Shown: positions 51,911 to 60,427 of the stretch, in pieces
Layout: each line of letters opens with the position of its first letter
How positions within the stretch are numbered: the first letter of the stretch is position 1
Origin: Pectinatus haikarae
Lineage (GTDB): Bacteria > Bacillota > Negativicutes > Selenomonadales > Selenomonadaceae
Assembly: GCF_030813505.1 (NCBI RefSeq)
Contig: NZ_JAUSUE010000003.1
Direction: 5' to 3' (one strand)
DNA length: 64,000 bases
Position numbers and translations under genes: made by a program
The notes under the pieces: model-generated
The model's input: only the letters and a program-made list of their open reading frames with translations
The model's database searches: none
Told to the model about the DNA's origin: nothing

Positions 51911-51963
51911 ACTCGCAAGAAATGGCCTTTTGCTTATTTAACAAAAGGCCATTTCTTGCGAGT
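51911..51963. terminator. 22-bp perfect hairpin between minE and flippase-like gene
   Basis: Perfect 22-base arms (51911-51932 and 51942-51963) around a 9-base loop, 11 bases after the minE stop. The inner part has A/T tracts (AAGAAATGG, CCATTTCTT) but no external T run. Probably the end of the minCDE transcript, though it could also be a repeat element. Confidence 0.65.
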
Positions 51964-51973
51964 CTGCAAACCA

Positions 51974-52267
51974 TTACCTATGCATATTGCGTGAAGACAT
52001 AACTTGAGGCTTTATTCTTTTTACCGGTATACTGGCTAAAAGAGCCACTGAATTATCATCATCAGATAAGCTTATTTCCATATCATGCTGATTTATATCC
52101 ATATAGGTTGAAATCACTTTTATTATATCGTCTTTTATATGATTGACCACTTCAGGTGAAATATTTGCCCTGTCGTGTATAAGTACGACACGCAGGCGAT
52201 CCCTTGCTATTTTCCCCGACGGTTTATCATCATCGCGTCCAAACAGTTTCATAACAGCCCTCAACAT
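51974..52267 (-). CDS. minE: Cell division topological specificity factor MinE
   Basis: 97 residues. It drives the pole-to-pole oscillation of MinCD by stimulating the MinD ATPase. It has the amphipathic N-terminus (MKLFGRDD), the MinD-contact region RDRLRVVLIHDRANISPEV near 22-40, and DIIKVISTYMDI near 47. GAGGAGG precedes ATG 52267. Last gene of minC-minD-minE. Confidence 0.95.
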   Translation of the reverse strand: MLRAVMKLFGRDDDKPSGKIARDRLRVVLIHDRANISPEVVNHIKDDIIKVISTYMDINQHDMEISLSDDDNSVALLASIPVKRIKPQVMSSRNMHR

Positions 52268-52280
52268 AAGTTATACCTCC

Positions 52281-53069
52281 TCATACATGCAATATCTGTT
52301 TTAATTTATCAAACAGTGTTTTTTTCCGGAGATCAAGAAAAGGGATCTGTTCTCCGCATATTCGCCCCACGATATTATTGTATGCTTGCCCGGCTAAAGA
52401 CTTTTTGTTAGAAATTACCGGTTCTCCTCTGTTAGTTGAGGTCACGACCATTTCGTCGTCCGGAACCTGCCCTATACAGTCTATTGCCAAAATGTCATTT
52501 ATATCATCCATGTCAAGCATATCGCCCGAATCGACCATATGGCTTCTTATCCTGTTCACAACAAGTTTTATGCGGTCTTTATCTGCCCGGTTCAGTTCGC
52601 CGATAATTTTATCTGCGTCACGTACTGCGGCAACTTCAGGCATAGTGACCACAATAGCATAATCCGCTGCCGCTATTGCCGTCTTAAATCCCTGCTCAAT
52701 TCCCGCCGGGCAATCTATCAGTATATAATCAAATTCGCCGCGCATTTCGTTGCATATATCAATGAGCTGCTGTCCGGTTACAGCAGTTTTATCCCGAATC
52801 TGCGAAGTAGGCAGCAAAAAAAGCGTTTCATGTTTTTTATGCCGGACCAATGCCTTTTTGTAACTGATGCGACCTGTCGCCACATCGACAAGATCATACA
52901 TTATACGATTTTCCAAACCGAGCAGCAGGTCAAGATTTCTCAGCCCTGTATCAGTATCAATAAGCGCGACTTTATTGCCTCTTTTAGCCAGTCCAACTCC
53001 AAGATTGGCGGTCGTTGTTGTCTTGCCGACACCGCCTTTTCCGGACGTCACAACTATTACTTCACTCAT
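52281..53069 (-). CDS. minD: Septum-site determining ATPase MinD
   Basis: Membrane-associated ATPase of 262 residues that recruits MinC. The deviant Walker A KGGVGKTTTTANLG lies near 11-24, with the DTDTGLRNLDLLLGLE switch near 38-53, and IDCPAGIEQGF near 118. The C-terminal amphipathic helix (LRKKTLFDKLKQILHV) is the membrane-targeting sequence. GAAGGG lies 5 bases before ATG. Starts 14 bases after minC. Confidence 0.97.
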   Translation of the reverse strand: MSEVIVVTSGKGGVGKTTTTANLGVGLAKRGNKVALIDTDTGLRNLDLLLGLENRIMYDLVDVATGRISYKKALVRHKKHETLFLLPTSQIRDKTAVTGQQLIDICNEMRGEFDYILIDCPAGIEQGFKTAIAAADYAIVVTMPEVAAVRDADKIIGELNRADKDRIKLVVNRIRSHMVDSGDMLDMDDINDILAIDCIGQVPDDEMVVTSTNRGEPVISNKKSLAGQAYNNIVGRICGEQIPFLDLRKKTLFDKLKQILHV

Positions 53070-53083
53070 ATATGCCCTTCTTC

Positions 53084-53737
53084 CTACCGGTTAATCGCCT
53101 CTAATACTATCTTTCCCTTACTGACATAAGCTTTTTCAGGATAGGGTGCATCTGCTTTGGACATCCTTTTATCCGGCGCTCTTGCTACCAAGTCAGCAAC
53201 CCTGATTTGCATGGGTATAAGATACTCCGCCGTCACCGTTGCATTTACATCGCCGAAAGCACCGGCATGCACGATACCCCGGCACGCACCCCTGACCTCA
53301 ATATTCCCTCCTGCAATTATAGACGCTCCCGGATTGACATTGCCATTGATAATTATCGAACCGTCAGAAATAACTTCCTGCCCGTTTCTTATCGTTTGAT
53401 TTATTACGGTTGTCTTTAATTTTCTGTCCTTGTCTTCTGACTCATGCGCCTGAGTTCTATCAACGCTTTCTAAAGACACCTTTAATGGTTCAGCTTTCTC
53501 CTCATAACCGTCCTGCAGAATCAGACCATATGAAGAAAAGATACCGCGCACACTTTGTTTTTGTGCCTTGTTGAGCCAGCCAGCCTCCAACTGGATGACA
53601 GTCCCTTCTTGAAAAAAATTAAAGGAAGAGTCCAGTTTCTGCCTTATTAAATTTTCGATTGTAGGAAAGTCGACAGTATTTGTCAATATCAATTTTAAGC
53701 CTGATCGGCTTCCCTTAAATACAACTTCTTCACTCAT
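53084..53737 (-). CDS. minC: Septum-site determining protein MinC
   Basis: FtsZ polymerisation inhibitor of 217 residues. The N-terminal domain (about 1-100) is less conserved; the C-terminal beta-helix domain (about 115-210) carries RNGQEVISDGSIIINGNVNPGASI-type repeats and GACRGIVHAGAFGD near 148-161, which bind MinD. First gene of the minCDE set, downstream of mrdA by about 130 bases. Confidence 0.95.
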   Translation of the reverse strand: MSEEVVFKGSRSGLKLILTNTVDFPTIENLIRQKLDSSFNFFQEGTVIQLEAGWLNKAQKQSVRGIFSSYGLILQDGYEEKAEPLKVSLESVDRTQAHESEDKDRKLKTTVINQTIRNGQEVISDGSIIINGNVNPGASIIAGGNIEVRGACRGIVHAGAFGDVNATVTAEYLIPMQIRVADLVARAPDKRMSKADAPYPEKAYVSKGKIVLEAINR

Positions 53738-53871
53738 CGTATATATACATCCTGCTGTCCGCTATTTTCTAACCGTTAAATTCCGTCTGCCTATATTTTT
53801 AAAACTGCAATTTAAAACACCTTTTTACTTATGTTCGCTCTGGTATATATATATTCCTGCCTATACCTTTA

Positions 53872-55719
53872 TCAGTGATCCACTTTTACTCCCGATTTTA
53901 TATCATTGTTGCTGACAGTCGCCGGTTCCTTCTGCGGATCAATAAGCGGTGGCTCAGGAACCAGATTAAAAGCAGCTTCCAATATGGCCTTGCCTATCGG
54001 CACAGCTGACTGTGCCCCATAGCCGCCATTTTCCACTATAACGGCAACTGCCACATTTGGATCTTCATATGGTCCATACGCCACAAACCAGCCATGATCG
54101 GCACCATGAGGATTTTCTGCCGTCCCCGTTTTACCCGCAATATTTACAGGAAAAGAACCGCCAAAAAAAGATGCAGCTGTACCCACTCTGGTGACCTCCA
54201 GCAGGCTTCTTTGTATAAGCTTTATAAATTCTGGATTCACCCCGTCAAGCTTGCTCAAAACAACCGGATCAAAATGTTTGTAAACTGAACCGTCCGGGTT
54301 TGTTATATCCTCCACCAAATGTGGTTTATAACGTGTTCCGCCGTTTGCTATTTCACTCATTATCATTGCTGCCTGAATCGGTGTGACAAGGTTGAAGCCC
54401 TGTCCAATGGCCGCATCGAGTGTCTCGGACAGATACCAGTCTTCCTCATAATTTTTTTTCTTGTACTCTCTGCTGGCTATTAAACCGCTTGCCTCATAAG
54501 GCAGATCTATACCCGTTTTTTCTCCCAAGCCATAAAGCTTCGCATATTTGCCGAGCGTATCTATTCCTACACGGTTGCCCATTTCGTAAAAATAAACATT
54601 ATCCGAATGAGCCAGTGCCTCGCCAAAATTAATCAGCCCCAATGCTTCTCCATCTGCATTATGTTTGGGAACAAGCCAATATACACCCGGGTCAAAAATT
54701 TTCTCTTCGGGCGTGACCTTGTGCTCATTCAAAGCCGCTGTGCCGGTGACTATTTTAAAAACAGACCCAGGCGGATATTCCCCGGTTATAGCCTTATTAT
54801 CCATAGGATGATAAGGATTATTGTTTATTTCATTCCAATCCTTTTCAGAAATTCCTCTCGCAAATTTATTAGGATCGAAAGAAGGACGGCTGGATATGGC
54901 CAGTATTGCCCCTGTTTTGGGATTCATGACGACCGCAGCAGCAGCATTTGCATGTATCTCCTTCAGTCTGTCATCAATAGCTTTTTCTACAGCAAGCTGC
55001 AATCCCATGTCAATTGTCAGATGCAGATCCTTACCCGGGATAGGCTCCTTTTTGCCTAAAATCTGCACAGGTTTTCCCGTAACATCAACTTCAACTTGTT
55101 CACCGCCTGCCGTTCCGCGTAAATACTCATCGTAAATTTTTTCCAAGCCGAATTTGCCTATTGAGTCTCCCAGTTTATAGTTATCATCTTTATGCGTTTT
55201 CAGCTCATCCTCATTTATTTCGCCGACATAGCCAAAAGTATGTGCACCTATAGTCTTGTATATATAATCCCGCACTGGCTGTGCTTCAACAACTACTCCC
55301 GGATATTTTTCTTTTTGTTCTTCAATAATAGTCCAAATTTCCGGTCCGACATCTGTTTTCAACCGTATAGGATCAAAACCCCTATGCTTTTTTATTTTAT
55401 CTTCTATCTCCGCTTTATCCATATGCAGCAAAGCCGCCAGATTATCTATCAGCTGCGGTTTTATTTCTTCTTCAAGCGGCAGAATAGCCACTGTGAAACC
55501 AGGCTGATTCATTACCATAGGATTGCCGTTTTCATCATACATGGTACCGCGCGGCGCCATGGTAGGTATGATTCGTATTCGATTTCCTTCGGCCTGTTTT
55601 TTATAAAAATCGCCTTCGTATATCTGCAAATAACCAAGTCTGATAATCAATGCCAATATAATCAGAACTGAAGCAATGGACAAAGCTTTCAATCTATTGA
55701 ATATATCTTTCGATTCCAA
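53872..55719 (-). CDS. mrdA: Penicillin-binding protein 2 (elongation transpeptidase)
   Basis: Class B PBP for lateral wall growth in the elongasome. One N-terminal membrane helix (about residues 12-34 from the TTG start), a dimerisation domain to about 230, then the transpeptidase: SxxK in GSVFK near 320, SDN near 380, and KTG in AGKTGTAEN near 535. TTG at 55719 is chosen because GGGGAG lies 8 bases upstream; ATG at 55737 would include that site in the coding region and has none of its own. Last gene of mreB-mreC-mreD-mrdA. Confidence 0.93.
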   Translation of the reverse strand: MESKDIFNRLKALSIASVLIILALIIRLGYLQIYEGDFYKKQAEGNRIRIIPTMAPRGTMYDENGNPMVMNQPGFTVAILPLEEEIKPQLIDNLAALLHMDKAEIEDKIKKHRGFDPIRLKTDVGPEIWTIIEEQKEKYPGVVVEAQPVRDYIYKTIGAHTFGYVGEINEDELKTHKDDNYKLGDSIGKFGLEKIYDEYLRGTAGGEQVEVDVTGKPVQILGKKEPIPGKDLHLTIDMGLQLAVEKAIDDRLKEIHANAAAAVVMNPKTGAILAISSRPSFDPNKFARGISEKDWNEINNNPYHPMDNKAITGEYPPGSVFKIVTGTAALNEHKVTPEEKIFDPGVYWLVPKHNADGEALGLINFGEALAHSDNVYFYEMGNRVGIDTLGKYAKLYGLGEKTGIDLPYEASGLIASREYKKKNYEEDWYLSETLDAAIGQGFNLVTPIQAAMIMSEIANGGTRYKPHLVEDITNPDGSVYKHFDPVVLSKLDGVNPEFIKLIQRSLLEVTRVGTAASFFGGSFPVNIAGKTGTAENPHGADHGWFVAYGPYEDPNVAVAVIVENGGYGAQSAVPIGKAILEAAFNLVPEPPLIDPQKEPATVSNNDIKSGVKVDH

Positions 55720-55742
55720 GCTGTTTTCTCCCCGCATTTAAT

Positions 55743-55773
55743 AATTAAGACACCCTTAAAAGGTGCCTTAATT
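55743..55773 (-). repeat. Hairpin at mreD-mrdA junction
   Basis: AATTAAG and CACC pair with GGTG and CTTAATT across a 7-base loop with one mismatch. It overlaps the mreD stop and precedes the mrdA start; perhaps a transcript-processing or partial terminator stem. Confidence 0.5.
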
Positions 55774-56263
55774 ACTCATCAAAACTCTTATTTTTCAGCC
55801 AGCACACTATTCTGTGCATCAAATAAGAAAAGCATAAATTATATACCAATGGTATTACTAACAAGTTGTATGCATTCTGCATAATATTTACTGTATAACC
55901 AAGCATCAATATAACAATAAGAGATATCAGATAATTCGCAGCTGTTGCCACAATAGATGAAATGACAGGCAAAATAATTTTTTTCTCATAGACCCGGCCT
56001 ATCATAAAGCCAAAACCAAACCCAATCATCATCTTGCTCAGTGTATTGAAGCCAAGAAATGTTCCCGATGCAACATCCTGCAGAAGTCCGCTGCAAAATC
56101 CAATAAAAGCGCCTCGTCTGAAGCCATGCGTCAGTGAGTACGATACCGTCAGCAGCAGCAGCAGATCTGCGTTGATATTATGAAAGGATACCAGATTCAA
56201 CAGGGAAGTTTGCAAAATATATGCTGCAAGAAAAACAGCAATCCAGGCAATTTTTTTTTTCAT
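55772..56263 (-). CDS. mreD: Rod shape-determining protein MreD
   Basis: 163-residue integral membrane protein with about five helices; part of the elongasome scaffold with MreB and MreC. It has the family's N-terminal helix (IAWIAVFLAAYILQTSLL), a NADLLLLLTVSYSLTHGFRRGAFIGF region near 30-55 and G-rich SGLLQDVASGTFLGFNTL near 58-75. Its ATG overlaps the mreC stop (ATGA). Confidence 0.92.
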   Translation of the reverse strand: MKKKIAWIAVFLAAYILQTSLLNLVSFHNINADLLLLLTVSYSLTHGFRRGAFIGFCSGLLQDVASGTFLGFNTLSKMMIGFGFGFMIGRVYEKKIILPVISSIVATAANYLISLIVILMLGYTVNIMQNAYNLLVIPLVYNLCFSYLMHRIVCWLKNKSFDE

Positions 56264-57177
56264 TTGGCCGTTCCTTCTTCGTTGCTGCTTCCGTCAGCCG
56301 CCCGCTGCATTTGTTGAATAAGTGCATCCGGAGGCAATTCGCGGGAATTTACCACAACTGCCACATCCTCCAGCTTCTGAAAATCTACTGCCGTCTTCAC
56401 AACTGCATATTTTAACAGACCACCGGATTCATTTTGCACATCATCAACTGTGCCTATGAAAATTCCCTTGGGATATATTCCGCCCAGACCTGATGTTATT
56501 ATCTGATCGCCCTGTTGTATATCAGATGATCTTGGAATATTATCCATATGAACATCAGACTGTTTATTTATATCGCCCTTCACTATACCTGCTATCCTGG
56601 AATCACTGCGCTGGATCAACGCACCGACCGAAACACGAGGATCAGTTATAAGTTCCACAATAGAATATCCGCTGTAGGCCTCGACCACTGAACCCACCAA
56701 TCCTTCAGGAGTCACAACCGGCATATCTTTTTTTATGCCGTCACTGCTGCCGCGATCAATTACAACATTATTGACCCATGTAGCCGGATCACGTGCTATA
56801 ACAGTAGCCGTAACCAAATCAAAATTCTTTGCCTTTCCCTTGTAGTCCAAAAAAGCTCTCAGGCGTTGATTTTCGGCGACTAATTCGTTATTCTGCAAGC
56901 TTTGTTCTCGCAGCTTCGTTACCTCATCCTTCAGCTGCCTATTTTCGTCATAAACAAATATCAATTGACTTACAGTAGTGATCACATTACCGCTTTTATT
57001 GCTTATAGCCGATGAAAGGCTTTGAAACGGGGCAAGTAAAGTTGTCACAACACTATTCGTCAATGGCACGGAAACTCTGTCCTTAGCTGAAAAAAATATA
57101 ATGCAGAATATACTCAGCAGAACCAATATCAATATCCATACTCTTTTGCCCATAGGATCATTTGTCTGCATATTCAT
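56260..57177 (-). CDS. mreC: Rod shape-determining protein MreC
   Basis: Bitopic elongasome protein of 305 residues. One membrane helix near 12-30, a coiled coil near 65-110 (VYDENRQLKDEVTKLREQSLQNNELVAENQ region), then the beta-barrel pair that binds PBP2 (VIARDPATWVNNVVIDRGS near 125, GDQIITSGLGGIYPKGIFIGTV near 220-240). Starts 13 bases after mreB. Confidence 0.95.
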   Translation of the reverse strand: MNMQTNDPMGKRVWILILVLLSIFCIIFFSAKDRVSVPLTNSVVTTLLAPFQSLSSAISNKSGNVITTVSQLIFVYDENRQLKDEVTKLREQSLQNNELVAENQRLRAFLDYKGKAKNFDLVTATVIARDPATWVNNVVIDRGSSDGIKKDMPVVTPEGLVGSVVEAYSGYSIVELITDPRVSVGALIQRSDSRIAGIVKGDINKQSDVHMDNIPRSSDIQQGDQIITSGLGGIYPKGIFIGTVDDVQNESGGLLKYAVVKTAVDFQKLEDVAVVVNSRELPPDALIQQMQRAADGSSNEEGTAK

Positions 57178-57190
57178 TTATATCCGCTTC

Positions 57191-58225
57191 TCATCTCAGC
57201 TTTTTTGTTGTCATCATAACACGCTTGAGCAAATCAATATTTTCCAGTGATTTTCCCGTACCTTCACCGACGCAGGAAAGCGGATCTTCGGCTATCAGCA
57301 CAGGCATCCCTGTTTCCTTGCCCAACAGTTTATCAAGGTTTGACAACAGTGCCCCTCCACCGGTCATCATTATGCCATGGTCCATTACATCTGCAGCTAA
57401 TTCAGGAGGAGTACGTTCCAATGTACTTTTTACTGCTTCAACTATTTTATGAACAGGTTCACGCAATGCCTCTTCTATTTCGTGTTCACTGATATCGAGC
57501 ACTTTGGGCAGTCCGCTGACAAGGTCGCGTCCGCGTATTTCCATATGCTTGCTTTGCTGCGCCGTTATAGCTGTTCCTATATTTATTTTTATTTCTTCTG
57601 CTGTACGTTCTCCGATCATCAGATTATACATACGTTTTATATAATGAACAATAGACAGATCCATTTCGTCACCGCCTATGCGGATGGAACAGCTTGTAAC
57701 TATTCCGCCCAGTGATATCACAGCTATTTCTGTTGTACCCCCGCCAATATCAACTACCATATTCCCCGTAGCTTCTTCGACAGGAAGTCCGGCACCGATA
57801 GCCGCTGCCATCGGTTCTTCTATCAAATATGCCTCATTTGCTCCGGCCTGCCGTACAGCGTCAATTACAGCGCGCTTCTCCACCTCTGTGACTCCTGAAG
57901 GCACTCCTACAACTACACGCGGTTTCATAAAAGAACTGCGGTTCATAGCTTTACCTATAAAATATTTGAGCATTGACTGCGTCACATTGAAATCTGCAAT
58001 AACACCATCTTTCATAGGTCTTATTGCAACAATATTTCCCGGTGTGCGCCCTATCATCCTTTTTGCTTCTTCACCGACTGCCAATACATTATTTGATTCT
58101 CTGTCTATTGCAACAACTGATGGCTCACGCAGGACTATTCCTTTTCCTTTCACGTGCACCAGTGTATTTGCCGTCCCTAAATCTATGCCCATATCATGAG
58201 AAAATCCACCAAAAATGTTCCACAT
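57191..58225 (-). CDS. mreB: Rod shape-determining actin MreB
   Basis: Bacterial actin that guides lateral wall synthesis. 344 residues. Actin motifs: GIDLGTANTLVHVKGKGIV near 14-32 (phosphate 1), IDIGGGTTEIAVISLGGIV near 160 (phosphate 2), MMTGGGALLSNLDKLL near 287 (adenosine). GAAGGGAG precedes the ATG. First gene of mreB-mreC-mreD-mrdA. Confidence 0.97.
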   Translation of the reverse strand: MWNIFGGFSHDMGIDLGTANTLVHVKGKGIVLREPSVVAIDRESNNVLAVGEEAKRMIGRTPGNIVAIRPMKDGVIADFNVTQSMLKYFIGKAMNRSSFMKPRVVVGVPSGVTEVEKRAVIDAVRQAGANEAYLIEEPMAAAIGAGLPVEEATGNMVVDIGGGTTEIAVISLGGIVTSCSIRIGGDEMDLSIVHYIKRMYNLMIGERTAEEIKINIGTAITAQQSKHMEIRGRDLVSGLPKVLDISEHEIEEALREPVHKIVEAVKSTLERTPPELAADVMDHGIMMTGGGALLSNLDKLLGKETGMPVLIAEDPLSCVGEGTGKSLENIDLLKRVMMTTKKLR

Positions 58226-58338
58226 TATGAATAAGTGCTCCCTTCAAATCCTGTAAAATATCAATCAATTTTTATTGTCGTTCTTTATAATACAATTATC
58301 TCCTGTACGGACGACATTATGTATCCGCTGGAGTTTTA

Positions 58339-59034
58339 TCATCTCATCAAGCCTTGCTCTTTAAAGCTTATGTACCCGTTCCCCCCGACAATTATATGAT
58401 CTGCAATTTCTATTCCCATTATCTGTCCTGCTTTTATCAAGCGACGGGTAGTGGCGATATCGTCACCGCTCGGAGCAGGGTCACCGCTGGGATGATTGTG
58501 CGCCAAAATAATCGCTGCTGCTGAATTGTTCAATGCCTCAGCCATTACCTCGCGCGGATGGACTATTGACGCATTTAAGATTCCCACAGATATTATTCTG
58601 AAAGACAATACCTGATTCTTTACATTTAAAAGTACGATGGCGAATTTTTCTTTTGTTTCATATTTCAGGCGCGGCATAATATAATCCGCTGCATCGGGCG
58701 GACCGTTTATGACAATCTTTTTTTTAGAAGGCTCCTGAGCAATTCGTCGTCCAAGTTCTACCGCAGCCAAGACAGTTGCTACCTTAGCCGGTCCGATACC
58801 ATGTATCCTGCTCAGCTGCACTGCCGATAAATTCACTATTGAAGCTAATCCCCGTTCTTTATACAGAGATAACAAATTTTCAGCTACACGCAAAACAGAT
58901 GCCTCTTTTGTCCCGGAGCGTAACAAAATGGCCAATAACTCGGCATTGCCGAGTGACTGGACACCATATGCTATAAGCTTCTCGCGCGGGCGTTCCTGTT
59001 CGGGCAGATCACGGACCATCGTATTTTTTATCAT
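58339..59034 (-). CDS. radC: RadC/YsxA-family JAB1/MPN protein
   Basis: 231 residues. A helix-hairpin-helix-like region (about 55-90, IHGIGPAKVATVLAAVELGRR) is followed by a JAB/MPN metalloprotease-like domain. The zinc motif HNHPSGDPAPSGDD near 175-188 is complete with an upstream Glu (REVMAEAL). It is named RadC for a historical DNA-repair link that is not firmly established. In many bacteria it sits directly upstream of mreB, as here. Confidence 0.94.
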   Translation of the reverse strand: MIKNTMVRDLPEQERPREKLIAYGVQSLGNAELLAILLRSGTKEASVLRVAENLLSLYKERGLASIVNLSAVQLSRIHGIGPAKVATVLAAVELGRRIAQEPSKKKIVINGPPDAADYIMPRLKYETKEKFAIVLLNVKNQVLSFRIISVGILNASIVHPREVMAEALNNSAAAIILAHNHPSGDPAPSGDDIATTRRLIKAGQIMGIEIADHIIVGGNGYISFKEQGLMR

Positions 59035-59525
59035 GGTGAAATCCTCTAACCACTAAGCCAATTCAAAACTCCAGCCCCCGATAATATACTTCAAACAACA
59101 GATACTGTAACAAAAATACTATACCAAATAAATTAGTGTAAGACAATGCATATTTTATAAATCGATTGAAAAATTTTATAAATTACTTCGTCAGTTATTG
59201 CACCACACTCTCAAAGTTAATTTTTTCTTGGAAATACTCATTTTAAAATTATCTTTCTGGACGTTTAATTCCTATTTTAGATATCTTTATTTTTTATAGA
59301 ACGTCAATCAAAAAGCATAATATAATACAGATCTGTACTTCGTTCGAAACTGTTTACCCGGCGTATAGTCAAAACACCTTAAAAGCCTTGTTATACTTGA
59401 CTTGACAGCATTGCTAATGTATAATTTCAAATAAGATCAACGATTGTCTTATATCAATATATGACACAATCTCATAATTTGGAAATGACGCGAAAGCATC
59501 GTCATATTTCCGGACTGGAGCGATG
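59035..59525. other. Intergenic region between radC and sigma factor gene
   Basis: About 490 AT-rich bases between divergent genes. It contains the sigma factor promoter at 59397. No further gene or RNA is recognised. Confidence 0.5.
59397..59425 (+). promoter_or_regulatory. Promoter of SigH-like gene
   Basis: TTGACT and a perfect TATAAT with an exact 17-base spacer, about 100 bases before the start. The strong housekeeping-type match suggests constitutive expression. Confidence 0.8.
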
Positions 59526-60416
59526 ATGCGAATGGAATTAAAGAGCAATTCTGTTTCTAAGGAAACAGCCGAAACCGCACCGGAAAACAGCAGTTCAATA
59601 GATAGTACAAAAGACAGTACAAAGATATCCTCTCGTAATATTGCAAGAAAATGTGCTGCAGCAAAGCTTCCATCCGTACAAACAGACGAATCGCCCGCCA
59701 AAGAATTGGAAGCGGCTCTCAGTGCATTAAGCGATGAAGAACTTCTATCAGAAATAAGAGAAAAACATGATAATTTTGCTTTGGAATATTTAATAAAAAA
59801 ATACCGGAACTTTGTCCGGGTCCGTTCGCGCTCTTATTTTCTGATTGGCGCAGATCGCGAAGATATATTGCAAGAAGGAATGATTGGCCTTTATAAGGCT
59901 ATACGCGATTTTCGCGATGAAAAATTATCATCTTTTCGTGCTTTTGCGGAATTATGTGTCACAAGACAGATAATAACTGCCATAAAAACTGCCACTCGCC
60001 AAAAACACATTCCCCTAAATTCATATATTTCCCTGAACAAACCTATATATGATGAAGATTCTGATCGTACTTTGCTTGACATTCTGTCAGGCACCGCTGT
60101 AAGCGATCCGGAGGAATTGATGATAAATCGTGAAGAATTTCTTGCCATAGAAGGAAAAATGGAACAAATTCTCAGTGACCTGGAATGGAAAGTTCTTATG
60201 TCATATCTTGACGGTAAATCGTATCAGGAAATAGCGGTTGATCTAAATCGTCATGTAAAATCCATTGATAATGCCCTGCAACGGGTCAAGAGAAAATTGG
60301 AAAAATATATGAGCAGCCGTGCTAAAGCAGAAGAACGTCCTTTATATAAACAGGCCAATAGTGCCAATAAGCATTTTGATGATCTTTATTTTACTCTGAA
60401 TTCCAAAAATGAGTAG
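59526..60416 (+). CDS. sigH: SigH-like RNA polymerase sigma factor
   Basis: About 296 residues. From about residue 75 it matches the sigma-H/SpoIIE-stage type factor: region 2 with YLIKKYRNFVRVRSRSYFLIGADREDILQEGMIGLYKAIRDF near 95-135, and region 4 with LSDLEWKVLMSYLDGKSYQEIAVDLNRHVKSIDNALQRVKRK near 220-262. The first 60-70 residues are Ser/Thr/Lys-rich and look disordered, unlike the compact Bacillus SigH (about 218 residues). ATG 59526 has GGAG 5 bases upstream; ATGs at 59523 and 59532 are alternatives. No sporulation genes are seen in the window. Confidence 0.88.
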   Translation: MRMELKSNSVSKETAETAPENSSSIDSTKDSTKISSRNIARKCAAAKLPSVQTDESPAKELEAALSALSDEELLSEIREKHDNFALEYLIKKYRNFVRVRSRSYFLIGADREDILQEGMIGLYKAIRDFRDEKLSSFRAFAELCVTRQIITAIKTATRQKHIPLNSYISLNKPIYDEDSDRTLLDILSGTAVSDPEELMINREEFLAIEGKMEQILSDLEWKVLMSYLDGKSYQEIAVDLNRHVKSIDNALQRVKRKLEKYMSSRAKAEERPLYKQANSANKHFDDLYFTLNSKNE

Positions 60417-60427
60417 GGGGGATTCTC

